From JAFAGX01 sp035622175 (lineage in GTDB: Bacteria; Acidobacteriota; Terriglobia; Terriglobales; Acidobacteriaceae), in NCBI GenBank assembly GCA_035622175.1, contig DASPVV010000049.1, positions 1 through 64,000 on the forward strand: 64,000 nt of DNA. The letters run 5' to 3'. A program made the translations under genes and the position numbers. Under the pieces are notes generated by a model. It searched no databases and was not told the DNA's origin. It saw only the letters and a program-made list of their open reading frames with translations. The first letter of the stretch is position 1, and every line of letters begins with the position of its first letter. Below are positions 27,389-36,074 of this stretch, one piece after another.

Positions 27389-28309
27389 ATGGCGACAGCA
27401 GAAGTTCGTCAAACACTGACCGAGCAACAGGCTCGGCAGCTCGCTACCGTCACTAAGACAGTCCCCATGATGGAGGCGATCACGCCGCGCTGGCTGATCA
27501 CCTTCCTCTCCTGGGTGCCTGTCGAGGCCGGCGTCTACCGGGTCAACAAGGTGAAACCCACGCGCCCGGGAACGCGCACCATAGAATGTAATCCGGACGA
27601 AGAGATCGACCTGCCTGAGATCTATGTCGATTACGAGGAGAAACCGCGGGAATATGCGCTGAATGCGGTGACCAGCATCCTGGACGTGCAGACCCGTATC
27701 TCGGACCTCTACCGCAGCCCGCATGACCAGATTCGGGAGCAACTGCGTCTTATGATCGAGAAAGTTAAGGAGCGGCAAGAGCGGGCTCTCATCAACAATA
27801 CGGAGTACGGCCTGCTCAACAACGTTGCCCCGGAGATGAAAGTTAAAACCAGGAATGGTACCCCAACGCCTGATGATTTGGATGAACTCGTCGCCCGGGT
27901 ATGGAAGGAGCCAAGCTTCTTCCTGGCACATCCGCGCGCGATAGCAGCCTTCGGGCGCGAATGCACGCGCCGCGGGGTTCCGCCTCCGACCGTCACGATG
28001 TTCGGTTCCCCGTTTGTAACTTGGCGAGGAATTCCCTTGGTTCCATGCGACAAGCTTCCGTTAAAGGCTGAGACGACCGACATTCTTCTCGTGCGCTCTG
28101 GCGAGAAAAAGCAAGGCGTGATTGGCCTGTTCCAGCCAGGGCTGCCAGGAGAGGTGTCGCCGAGTTTGTCCGTTCGATTCATGGGCATTAACCACAGAGC
28201 CATCGCGTCGTATTTGATCTCTCTCTATTGCTCCATTGTGGTGCTGACCCAGGACGCACTTGGATTATTGGAGAACGTCCATGTCGACAAATATCACGAG
28301 TACAAATAA
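27389..28309 (+). CDS. Family 2A encapsulin shell protein (SrpI-like)
   Basis: 306 residues; ATG 27389 follows GAAGGAG. The whole length matches Family 2A encapsulins, the HK97-fold shell proteins typified by SrpI: an N-terminal arm (TLTEQQARQLATVTKTVPMM), ITPRWLITFLSWVPVEAGVYRVN, the E-loop region (DLPEIYVDYEEKPREYALN), the peripheral domain around DLYRSPHDQIREQLRL and FLAHPRAIAAFGREC, and the C-terminal HRAIASYLISLYCSIVVLTQDAL. In Synechococcus elongatus the shell encloses a cysteine desulfurase and responds to sulfur starvation. The next gene, overlapping by 29 bases, is a cysteine desulfurase with a disordered N-terminus, the expected cargo. A CRP/FNR-type site lies upstream. Confidence 0.93.
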   Translation: MATAEVRQTLTEQQARQLATVTKTVPMMEAITPRWLITFLSWVPVEAGVYRVNKVKPTRPGTRTIECNPDEEIDLPEIYVDYEEKPREYALNAVTSILDVQTRISDLYRSPHDQIREQLRLMIEKVKERQERALINNTEYGLLNNVAPEMKVKTRNGTPTPDDLDELVARVWKEPSFFLAHPRAIAAFGRECTRRGVPPPTVTMFGSPFVTWRGIPLVPCDKLPLKAETTDILLVRSGEKKQGVIGLFQPGLPGEVSPSLSVRFMGINHRAIASYLISLYCSIVVLTQDALGLLENVHVDKYHEYK

Positions 28310-30773
28310 CGGAGCGAGAGACGGGGCAAACCGGCCGAGAAGCGCCGCTTCGGCAAAATCAACCTCCTTGACTGGCGAAGGGGCGAGACAGTACCCCTTC
28401 GGTACTTTTCCTTTGCCCGACCCGGCCACCCTAGAAAGACTCGCCAATGAGTTTTTCAAGGCGATGCCCCGCGATCTGGCAAATGCGGACGGAATCGTTG
28501 AGGAGGCTTCTCCAGAGCGCGAGGCGGAAGAAATCCCGGTCACGAGGTTTGAGGAAATCCTCCCGGCGAAAGAACTGTCGGCGTCCGGAGCTAACCCGAA
28601 CGTCCCCGCATCAGCTGCGTATAGCCAACCAGGTCCCTTGACCGAGGCTGATCTGCGTGCAATCGCGGCATCGCTGGCGGGCTCGACGGCGTTGATTCCC
28701 GGAGCCCCAGGAACCGCGCCCATGCCGCCGATGCCGGGGGCGCCGCCTGACTTTTTCGCAGAAGGAAAAATTTCACCGCTGGCGGTCGCGCCAACCCTGG
28801 GGCCAGCCAGTGAACTGTTTTCCTTCCCGGGAATTTCGGCAACCCCCAGCTCACCGCCAACCGGCCCGCCGGGCGGTGCGGCGGTGAGTGCTGTTCCGCA
28901 ATCGACGGCCAGCGCTCCAGCGCTCCCTGGTTCGTCGCCTTACGCGGTGGAGGGCGAGAAAGGCACGTCTCCGGGAGCGGCACCAGTCTGGCCCCCGCTG
29001 AACGACTGGTTCTCCTTTCCCCGCATCCCCGCGATGCCGGATGTGCGCGGCATAGAAACCGTGCCCAATCCTCCACCTCCGCCTACCTCGCCGTCACTGG
29101 TACCGCCGAGTGCCGCAGGCGGAACTGAGGTTCCCATAGAACGTCATGACGTAAAAGGGATAACACCCCAGGTTCCGGCCGACCCGACGCCGCAGAAGGG
29201 CGTGTCGGAATCCACGACAGGCGTACCCAGGGCCACGTATCCGTCCGCCGCAACGTCGCTGCCTTCCTTGAGCGATTTGTTTTCCCTTCCCGGAGTGCCT
29301 GGTTTGCAGGCGGTGCCGAACATTCCGCTGCCGCCTTCATCCTTGCCACCATCCCTGTCACCGGAGGCGGACCTACCCAAAGCGAGTCCACCTCCGACAA
29401 GGGACGTTGCCTCTCAGCCGGCAGGGGCTGCCGTCGCCGTGCCTGCCCATGGAACTCGTGAGGCGCCGGGAGTGACGTCGGGCATGGAGTCTTTTGAGTT
29501 TCGGCCTGATCTTGAGCCGAGGCAACTCGGGACTGCGAAGCGGCCACTCGATGCCAAGCTCCTCCGTCGCGACTTCCCGATTCTCGAAGAGCGCGTGCAT
29601 GGCCGTCCACTCATTTGGCTCGACAACGCCGCAACTACGCAAAAGCCAAAAGCAGTCATTGATCGTCTGACGGAATTCTATAAACACGAAAACTCTAACA
29701 TTCATCGCGCTGCTCACGAACTGGCGGCGCGCGCAACCGATGCCTACGAAGGCGCACGCGAAAAAACTCGGCGCTTTCTGCATGCGTCCTCCACCCGCGA
29801 AATCGTCTTCGTGCGGGGTGCGACCGAAGCCATCAACCTGGTGGCTCAAAGTTGGGGCCACCGCAATGTGCATGAGGGCGACGAGATCGTCATTACCTGG
29901 CTCGAGCATCATGCCAATATCGTTCCCTGGCAGATGCTTTGTTCAGAAAAGGGCGCACGTCTGCGCGTCGCTCCGGTGAACGATCGAGGGGAGGTCATGC
30001 TCGAGGAGTACGAGAAGTTGCTTGGCCCGCACACACGGATGGTGGCATTCAGTCAAGTCTCGAATGCGCTCGGCACCATCACCCCAGCGCACGAAATGAC
30101 CGAGATCGCGCATCGCTACGGCGCGCTTGTGCTCGTCGACGGCGCTCAAGCCGTCTCTCACATGCCAATCGATGTGCAGACTCTCGGCTGCGATTTCTAC
30201 GTCTTCTCCGGGCACAAAGTCTTCGCGCCTACAGGGATCGGTGTGCTCTACGGAAAACAGGATCTACTCGATTCCATGCCCCCGTGGCAAGGTGGGGGCA
30301 ACATGATCTCGGACGTTACCTTCGAGAGAACCATCTACCAGGCCTCGCCGGCACGTTTCGAGGCAGGGACGGGCAACATTGCCGATGCCGTTGGCTTGGG
30401 AGCGGCGCTTGACTATGTGGAGGAGGTCGGAAGGGAAAACATCGCTGCTTACGAGCACGAACTCCTGAACTATGGCACGAGGAAACTGCTGACTGTGCCC
30501 GGGCTGCGCTTGATCGGCACTCCACGCGAAAGAGCCGGCGTCCTGTCTTTTGTGCTGGATGACGTTCGCACAGAAGATGTCGGTGTTGCCCTCAATGAAG
30601 AGGGCATCGCCGTACGGGCGGGCCATCATTGTGCCCAACCCATTTTGCGGCGCATGGGGGTGGAGAGTACGGTGCGGCCCTCCCTCGCTTTTTACAACAC
30701 CTGCGAGGACATCGATGCGCTGGTCGCAGCCTTGCTCCATTTGCAGGCGGGACGTTGGCACCGCAGATCATGA
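28281..30773 (+). CDS. Encapsulin cargo: cysteine desulfurase (SufS-like) with a long disordered N-terminal extension
   Basis: 830 residues from ATG 28281 (GGAGAA upstream; the TTG at 28260 is less likely). Residues about 423-830 are a type II cysteine desulfurase: DFPILEERVHGRPLIWLDNAATTQKP, HRAAHELAARATDAYEGAR, PLP-binding Lys646 in VFSGHKVFAP and catalytic Cys784 in VRAGHHCAQP. It should release sulfur from L-cysteine as an enzyme persulfide. Residues 1-422 are rich in Pro, Ser, Ala and Gly and look disordered. They carry YPFGTFPLPDP near 38 and three related motifs: ELFSFPGISATP (about 178), DWFSFPRIPAMP (about 241) and DLFSLPGVPGL (about 331). In known Family 2A systems the disordered N-terminus directs cargo into the shell; here it is about twice the roughly 225 residues of S. 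elongatus. Confidence 0.92.
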   Translation: MSTNITSTNNGARDGANRPRSAASAKSTSLTGEGARQYPFGTFPLPDPATLERLANEFFKAMPRDLANADGIVEEASPEREAEEIPVTRFEEILPAKELSASGANPNVPASAAYSQPGPLTEADLRAIAASLAGSTALIPGAPGTAPMPPMPGAPPDFFAEGKISPLAVAPTLGPASELFSFPGISATPSSPPTGPPGGAAVSAVPQSTASAPALPGSSPYAVEGEKGTSPGAAPVWPPLNDWFSFPRIPAMPDVRGIETVPNPPPPPTSPSLVPPSAAGGTEVPIERHDVKGITPQVPADPTPQKGVSESTTGVPRATYPSAATSLPSLSDLFSLPGVPGLQAVPNIPLPPSSLPPSLSPEADLPKASPPPTRDVASQPAGAAVAVPAHGTREAPGVTSGMESFEFRPDLEPRQLGTAKRPLDAKLLRRDFPILEERVHGRPLIWLDNAATTQKPKAVIDRLTEFYKHENSNIHRAAHELAARATDAYEGAREKTRRFLHASSTREIVFVRGATEAINLVAQSWGHRNVHEGDEIVITWLEHHANIVPWQMLCSEKGARLRVAPVNDRGEVMLEEYEKLLGPHTRMVAFSQVSNALGTITPAHEMTEIAHRYGALVLVDGAQAVSHMPIDVQTLGCDFYVFSGHKVFAPTGIGVLYGKQDLLDSMPPWQGGGNMISDVTFERTIYQASPARFEAGTGNIADAVGLGAALDYVEEVGRENIAAYEHELLNYGTRKLLTVPGLRLIGTPRERAGVLSFVLDDVRTEDVGVALNEEGIAVRAGHHCAQPILRRMGVESTVRPSLAFYNTCEDIDALVAALLHLQAGRWHRRS

Positions 30774-30785
30774 GCCTGAGCTCGC

Positions 30786-31598
30786 TCAAAGTCGGTCGTG
30801 TTTGGAACGAAGCGCCGCAAGACCGAGGCGCGAGATGAGTGCGTCGGCCATCCTGGGGCCACAGGCAAGGAGGCCTTCGAGCAAGGGATCCCGCTGATTG
30901 CACCTCAGCCGGCCATCGTCCAAGGTGGTCACAAATCCGCCGCTGCTTTCGACCAGAGCGGCTCCCGCGGCGATGTCCCATTCATGCTTGGGAACCAGCG
31001 TGAACGTGGCGTCCGCCAAGCCCGCGGACACCAGCGCCAGCTTGTAGGCGACCGAACCGACGGGCCGGATCTGGAAGCCGGCGCCTTCGAATCGCTTCCA
31101 TTCTCCGCGGTTCACTTCGCTGCGGCTGGCCAGCACCAAAGCGCCCGACAGGTCGCTTCGCTGGCTCGATCGGCAGGGCTTTCCGTTGTACGTCATGCCC
31201 CACCCCAGGCATCCCAAGAAAGTCTCGTTGGTCGCTGGATTGTAGACTCCACCGGCGACGGGCCGGCCGTCTTCCACCATGGCCACGGAAGCGCAGAACT
31301 CCGGGATTCCGGCGACAAATTCGCGCGTGCCATCGAGGGGATCGACGACCCAAACTCGGCGTTTCTCGAGTCGTGTGCCATCATCCACTGCTTCTTCGGA
31401 AAGCCAGCCTTCCTGCTCCCGCAGCAGTTCCCGGCGCAATACCCCATCGATCTGGCGATCGGCTTCGGTTACCGGGTCATGACCGGCCTTGTACTCGGCT
31501 TCGATGTCTCCCGGAGTGAAGCGCCGGAAAACTTCCCCGGCAGCCTCGAGAGCTGCTTGGATGCGCCGCAGCGTTTCCTCACAGGAAGAAGTAATCAT
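30786..31598 (-). CDS. cysQ: CysQ-like 3'(2'),5'-bisphosphate nucleotidase
   Basis: 270 residues of the inositol-monophosphatase family. Metal-binding motifs: DPVTEADRQID (about 40-50), EEAVDD, VVDPLDGTREFVAG (the D-P-L-D-G-T core) and the C-terminal KHEWDIAAGAALVESSGG (W-D-x-A-A). GT-R-EF after the core points to CysQ rather than inositol phosphatase. It would remove the 3' phosphate of PAP, the by-product of PAPS use, and fits with the ATP sulfurylase/APS kinase two genes upstream. It faces the encapsulin cargo gene tail-to-tail with 12 bases between stops and is last in a minus-strand set sat/cysC-TauE-cysQ. Confidence 0.88.
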   Translation of the reverse strand: MITSSCEETLRRIQAALEAAGEVFRRFTPGDIEAEYKAGHDPVTEADRQIDGVLRRELLREQEGWLSEEAVDDGTRLEKRRVWVVDPLDGTREFVAGIPEFCASVAMVEDGRPVAGGVYNPATNETFLGCLGWGMTYNGKPCRSSQRSDLSGALVLASRSEVNRGEWKRFEGAGFQIRPVGSVAYKLALVSAGLADATFTLVPKHEWDIAAGAALVESSGGFVTTLDDGRLRCNQRDPLLEGLLACGPRMADALISRLGLAALRSKHDRL

Positions 31599-31619
31599 GA
31601 GCCAGAGAGCACCCGGCGT

Positions 31620-32393
31620 TCATGCCCAAAGCATTCGTGCGCCCGTCGCCAGCAAAACCGCGCAGAGAAGCCGCCGCAGCCAAGGCACGGGCATTCGCGT
31701 GCTCAAGTGAGAGCCGAGCACGCCTCCAGGAATGGAGCCAATTACCAGCAAGCCGACGAGGGAGGAGTCGACGTTCCCCATCTTGAAATGAAGCAGGCTG
31801 GTCACTCCCGTCAGCAGGACCGCATGAACAATATCCGTGCCGACCATTACCTTCGGGGAGAAGCTGTAGAACAGCAACAAAAGCATCATGATGATGCTGC
31901 CCGAACCGACCGAGGTCATGCCCACCAGGAAGCCAGCGAGCAATCCGATCGCCGACACTCCGATGGTGGACTTCATGGTGGGCGGCCGACTCGTGACCCG
32001 CTCCTCAATTTGGGATTGAAACATCAACAGGGTGGGCACCACAAGCAGCAGGATCCCTACGGTCGTGGTGATGAAGGTGTTCACTCCATTGCCGTAGGCC
32101 AGCCGCAGATCCCGAAGCAATCCGACACCCAGAAGCGAGCCTGGAATACTGCCTGCCGCCAGGCCGAAGACCAGTTTCTTTCGCACCGTCCCTTTGGTGA
32201 GGTGTACGTAGCCGGACCCAAGCTTGGTGAGGAAATTGAACAACGCATCCGATCCCACGGCAACAATGGCCGGCACGTGCAGGGCGAAAATCAAAATCGG
32301 CAGCAGGAGAACGCCGCCGCCCACGCCGGTCATACCAATCAGTGTGCCGACGCAGAAGCCGATCACGATCTTGGCAAGAATCAGCATACCCAC
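31620..32393 (-). CDS. TauE/SafE-family sulfite exporter
   Basis: 257 residues and about eight membrane helices in two related halves, each with the family-type Gly-rich pattern (IGMTGVGGGVLLLPIL and VGMTSVGSGSIIMMLLL). TauE/SafE proteins move sulfite, sulfoacetate or related anions out of the cell. Its place between cysQ and the fused ATP sulfurylase/APS kinase gene, and opposite the persulfide dioxygenase and encapsulin genes, favours sulfite or another sulfur anion as substrate. It lies 21 bases before cysQ, so they are probably co-transcribed. Confidence 0.88.
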   Translation of the reverse strand: MGMLILAKIVIGFCVGTLIGMTGVGGGVLLLPILIFALHVPAIVAVGSDALFNFLTKLGSGYVHLTKGTVRKKLVFGLAAGSIPGSLLGVGLLRDLRLAYGNGVNTFITTTVGILLLVVPTLLMFQSQIEERVTSRPPTMKSTIGVSAIGLLAGFLVGMTSVGSGSIIMMLLLLFYSFSPKVMVGTDIVHAVLLTGVTSLLHFKMGNVDSSLVGLLVIGSIPGGVLGSHLSTRMPVPWLRRLLCAVLLATGARMLWA

Positions 32394-32425
32394 TCGGGGC
32401 CCGAGCTCGAGCGCCGGGGATTGGA

Positions 32426-34171
32426 CTAACCGTGACTCCCGTTGACTCCGAGAAAGCCCTCGCGCTCGAGATGCAGCAAAATCTCCTGCGCCGCTTCCTC
32501 GGGCGTGAGCTCGGCGGTATTGATCACCACCTGGGCATCGGTGGGTTCTTCGTAAGGGTCGGAGATCCCGGTAAACTCGGGAATGATTCCTGCCCGCGCT
32601 TTGGCATAGAGGCCCTTGCGATCGCGCTGTTCGCAGATGGCGAGTGGTGTGGCCACGTGCACCAGGATGAAGCCACCGACGGGCTCGATCATGGCCCGCA
32701 CCTGCTTGCGAACCGTGTCATAGGGAGCAATCGGAGCGCAAATGGCAATGCCGCCGTTCTTGGTGATTTCCGCCGCCACATAACCGATACGCCGAATATT
32801 GATATCGCGATGCTCTTTGGAGAATCCGAGCTCGGAAGAAAGATGCTTGCGCACCAGATCACCGTCGAGGAGAGTCACCGGCCGGCCCCCCTGCTCCAGG
32901 AATTTGGTCATCAGCAGGTTGGCAATGGTGGATTTACCCGAGCCCGAAAGTCCGGTAAAGAAAATCGTCAGGCCCTGCTTGTGTCGCGGCGGGAAGCTGC
33001 GCCGCAGTTCTTCGACGACTTCGCTGTAGGTAAACCACCCCGGAATTTCCCGCCCTTCATTGAGGCGTTGGCGCAGTTCTGTCCCCGAGATATTCAGCAC
33101 CCGGGAACCGTTCGGCACCTCGTTGTCCGGGACGTAATAACCCTGATCTTCAAGGTACACCATCATGTTGAAGGGAACCATGGTCACGCCGATGGCAGCC
33201 TGGTGCTTTCTGAACAGCGCCTGCGCCTCATAAGGGCCGTAAAAGGGCTTGCCATCGCTGTCTTTGCCGGGACCGGCGTGATCGCGGCCCACGATGAAGT
33301 GCGTGGCGCCGTAATTCTTGCGAATGAGAGCGTGCCAAATGGCTTCGCGCGGCCCACCCATACGCATCGCCAGGGGAAGCAGCGACAGCTTGACCGTCCC
33401 CCGGGGAAATTTGGGGAGCAGCAGTTGGTAGCAGCGAACGCGGGTGAAATAGTCCACGTCGCCGGGCTTGGTCATTCCGACCGAGGGGTGAATCAACAAG
33501 CTGGCCTCAACTTGTTTGGCGGCGCGGAAGGTGAGCTCAACGTGCGCCCGGTGCATGGGATTGCGGGTCTGAAACGCCACCACTCGACGCCATCCCAGCC
33601 GGGCAAAATCCGCGCGCAATTCTGCGGGAGTGAAACGCAGGGGACGAAAATCGTAGTGCGAAGGCATCTGCGTGCCTTCCAGGCGGCCCCCGACATACCA
33701 GGGATGCGCCTGGTGCAACAAGTAACTCACGCCGGGATGGGCGGGGCTGGTGGTACCGAAGACAGATTCCGCCTCGGCTTGGCGGTCCGGCTTCCACACA
33801 TCTTCCACATGCAGTAACGCCAGCATGACACCTTCCGCATCACGCAAGGCAACTCGGCTCGAGCCCGGCTGCAAACTGCGGGCAAAATCCTCTGCAACAT
33901 CAAGCGTGATCGGCATGGGCCAAAGGACATCGCACCCCAGCTGCATGCGTTGACACACGCCTTCATAATCGTTGCGGTTCAGGAAGCCAGTCAGCGGGGA
34001 GAACCCGCCGCACAACAGCAACTCCAAATCGCAGATCTGGCGTGCGCTCAAGTCCCACGACGGCCATTCCCGCGAGCGCGCTTTCAGTTCGAGGATTTGT
34101 TCGGCTGGCGCCATCAGGTTGACGAGGGATCCTCCGTGTGGCGCAACCAGATGGCTTTTGGGGGCTGTCAA
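32426..34171 (-). CDS. Bifunctional sulfate adenylyltransferase/adenylylsulfate kinase
   Basis: 581 residues. TTG start at 34171, supported by GGAGGT 8 bases upstream and by the family-typical N-terminus LVAPHGG. The N-terminal PUA-like and ATP sulfurylase domains (1-390) hold FQTRNPMHRAHVEL (Q-x-RN and the HxxH motif), ISGTELRQRL and GRDHAGPG. The C-terminal APS kinase domain (about 395-581) has Walker A GLSGSGKST, LDGDLVRKHL and IAPYDTVRKQVR. It would convert sulfate to APS and on to PAPS in the cytoplasm, for assimilation or sulfation. It heads the sat/cysC-TauE-cysQ set, 32 bases before the exporter gene. Confidence 0.93.
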   Translation of the reverse strand: MTAPKSHLVAPHGGSLVNLMAPAEQILELKARSREWPSWDLSARQICDLELLLCGGFSPLTGFLNRNDYEGVCQRMQLGCDVLWPMPITLDVAEDFARSLQPGSSRVALRDAEGVMLALLHVEDVWKPDRQAEAESVFGTTSPAHPGVSYLLHQAHPWYVGGRLEGTQMPSHYDFRPLRFTPAELRADFARLGWRRVVAFQTRNPMHRAHVELTFRAAKQVEASLLIHPSVGMTKPGDVDYFTRVRCYQLLLPKFPRGTVKLSLLPLAMRMGGPREAIWHALIRKNYGATHFIVGRDHAGPGKDSDGKPFYGPYEAQALFRKHQAAIGVTMVPFNMMVYLEDQGYYVPDNEVPNGSRVLNISGTELRQRLNEGREIPGWFTYSEVVEELRRSFPPRHKQGLTIFFTGLSGSGKSTIANLLMTKFLEQGGRPVTLLDGDLVRKHLSSELGFSKEHRDINIRRIGYVAAEITKNGGIAICAPIAPYDTVRKQVRAMIEPVGGFILVHVATPLAICEQRDRKGLYAKARAGIIPEFTGISDPYEEPTDAQVVINTAELTPEEAAQEILLHLEREGFLGVNGSHG

Positions 34172-34505
34172 ACGCGTCTACCTCCGGGGCGGTTGATTGT
34201 GTCGCGCGATCCGACGTGCCTGGCCGCAGGCAGACTCTGAAGCCGGAGTCTCCGCAAACCAGGAACGAATCCCACGACGCCGCAGGGCGCTTGATTCGCT
34301 GAGAAGAACGTGGGCCGGTCGGGTCGAGCGATAGTCTGCAAATCTCATTCCTTTACTAAGGTATAGGATTCGGCTAACCCCGTGCCAGCACTTGCCTTGT
34401 TGGCGGGAGAGTTTCAGCGGGCGCCGCGATGTGCAAACTTTTGCCACAAAATTCTCGCCCCACCGGCGTAGCATCGCGCCGGCTCGAAGGTGTCGCGGCT
34501 GCGTC
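34172..34505. other. Intergenic region, 334 bases
   Basis: Probably the promoter region of the sulfate-activation genes. A minus-strand frame of 98 codons (34178-34474) has biased composition and no family features, and is not accepted as a gene. Confidence 0.4.
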
Positions 34506-35276
34506 CTAGGAGCCTATCTTGCTTGAGGTTTCCCCTCTGTCTCGCGCCAGCTCATCCTCGGCGGATCGCGTCTCCTGTCTTCGTCCACTCTCTTTCCACG
34601 AGTATTTCAACAGGCACCATACCGCCCGCAGCCCGTCCTGCCAGCTGATTTTCTTTCCCTCTTCATAGGTGCGGCCCCAGTAGCTGATCCCAACCTCGTA
34701 AATGCGCAGACGCCGCTTGGCGACCTTGATGGTGATTTCCGGCTCGAAGCCGAAGCGGTCTTCTTCGATGGGAATGGATTGGATCACGGACCGTCGAAAA
34801 GCCTTATAGCAGGTTTCCATGTCGGTGAGATTAATGTTGGTGAGACAGTTGGAAAGCAGCGTCAGCAGGCGGTTTCCGACCGAGTGCCAGAAGTAGAGCA
34901 CGCGGTGGGGAGCGCCGCCCAAAAACCGGGAACCGTACACCACATCGGCCTTGCCGTGGATCAAAGGCTCAAGAAGCACCGGGTAATCGCCCGGGTCATA
35001 TTCGAGATCGGCATCTTGTACGATCACGAAGTCACCGCAGGCTTCGGCAATGCCGCGTCGCAGGGCCGCCCCCTTTCCCGAATTGCGGGCGTGAAGCAAG
35101 ACCCGCATCTGAGGGTGCCGTTTCTCGAGTTCGAGGAGAGCTTCTCGCGACCCGTCGTCGGAACCATCGTCGACGCAAAGCAACTCGATCTCGAAGGGGA
35201 CAGCCAGCACACGTTCGACGGCTTGCCGTAACGTTGCTTGCTCGTTGTAGACAGGCATCACAACGGAGAGTTTCAT
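34506..35276 (-). CDS. Family 2 glycosyltransferase, dolichol-phosphate-mannose-synthase-like
   Basis: 256 residues. The GT-A fold is clear: LSVVMPVYNEQATLRQAVERV, CVDDGSDDGS, RNSGKGAALRRGI and VIVQDADLEYDPGDYP (the DxD-type site), then YGSRFLGG and LTDMETCYKAFRR. This is typical of the DPM1/DPG-synthase-like subfamily, which loads a sugar from a nucleotide donor onto a polyprenyl phosphate. No C-terminal membrane helices are present. Such enzymes supply donors for GT39-type transferases like the one at 480-2117, though the two genes are far apart. Single gene. Confidence 0.88.
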   Translation of the reverse strand: MKLSVVMPVYNEQATLRQAVERVLAVPFEIELLCVDDGSDDGSREALLELEKRHPQMRVLLHARNSGKGAALRRGIAEACGDFVIVQDADLEYDPGDYPVLLEPLIHGKADVVYGSRFLGGAPHRVLYFWHSVGNRLLTLLSNCLTNINLTDMETCYKAFRRSVIQSIPIEEDRFGFEPEITIKVAKRRLRIYEVGISYWGRTYEEGKKISWQDGLRAVWCLLKYSWKESGRRQETRSAEDELARDRGETSSKIGS

Positions 35277-36074
35277 GACGCAAAGAGCCGCTCTAGTTTA
35301 GATCATCACTACCCAACACGCACTTTTTCCCTTGCTTTCCTTCATCATGCCGCTTTCCTGCCCAAAGGAGCGGCCAATTCTCAATGTCAAGAAGTGTAAT
35401 TAGTACCATCCTCCCTTACACGGTCCAGAAATTTTTGACTACCCGATATCCCTTAAGGGAAGGCCATCGTATCGATCGACCGGCCCAGTGGTCCAGCCCG
35501 AAGGTTTCTCAAGCGGCCCTCGGCCCTAGGGCGATATTTGCCGGGATCAGTTCCGGCCGTCGCGGTGGAGCTACAAGTCCTCACCCTCGGTAGTGACTAC
35601 GGCTTTAGTTTTTCGTAACTTAGCCTAGCGTCGCCCGGGGTCGGGGGAAGGGGAGAAACTGGAGAAGGAAGTCTCCATGCGGAAGGTCTGGCGTTCGAGG
35701 CGGCTTCGGTTCCTGGAGCATGTGGAAAAACCCACATCTCACGGGAAGTTCCTGGCAGCGTACATGCACCACTGGGCGAAAATCAAGATTGTATTTCGCT
35801 TCTTCTCGTTGGCTGGATGCGAAGGCGCACCGGCAGGTGTCGAGCCGCTGTCCGGCTTGTGGTCGAATCGAACCTGGGGAGAACTAACGTCCACCAGTTG
35901 CCGGGGACGCCGGTAACGTGGAGTTCGGAGCGCAGGGGGGGGCCGTCAGCGTACGCTCGATGGCCAGGGACGTTCGTCCTGTCGCATGCGTCTATCCTTT
36001 GCCGGGGTACTGTGGCTCTCTCCACTAGAACTCAACCGCCTGAGGGCGATTCTGTCAAACCAGGAGCTGAGATC
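35277..36074. other. Intergenic region, 798 bases
   Basis: No gene is firmly recognised. A frame from ATG 35677 (79 codons, behind AAGGAAG) reads MRKVWRSRRLRFLEHVEKP with a basic start but loses protein character after about 50 residues. The region upstream of 36075 may hold the promoter of the LuxR-type pair. Confidence 0.4.

Noticed and set aside
29337..29420. Possible frameshift or assembly repeat in the Pro-rich part of the desulfurase gene
   Set aside because: The frame is open from the ATG through the catalytic domain and the motifs differ in DNA sequence, so the extension is genuine coding sequence, not a duplicated read artefact.
30798..32429. Plus-strand open frame of 543 codons
   Set aside because: It lies opposite cysQ and the TauE/SafE gene, which have clear family motifs; its translation is rich in His, Gln and Arg and has no domain.
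32342..33817. Plus-strand open frame of 491 codons
   Set aside because: Mirror of the ATP sulfurylase/APS kinase gene in GC-rich sequence; no family features.
35677..35916. Plus-strand frame of 79 codons with a fair ribosome binding site
   Set aside because: Only the first part has protein character and no family is recognised; not enough support.
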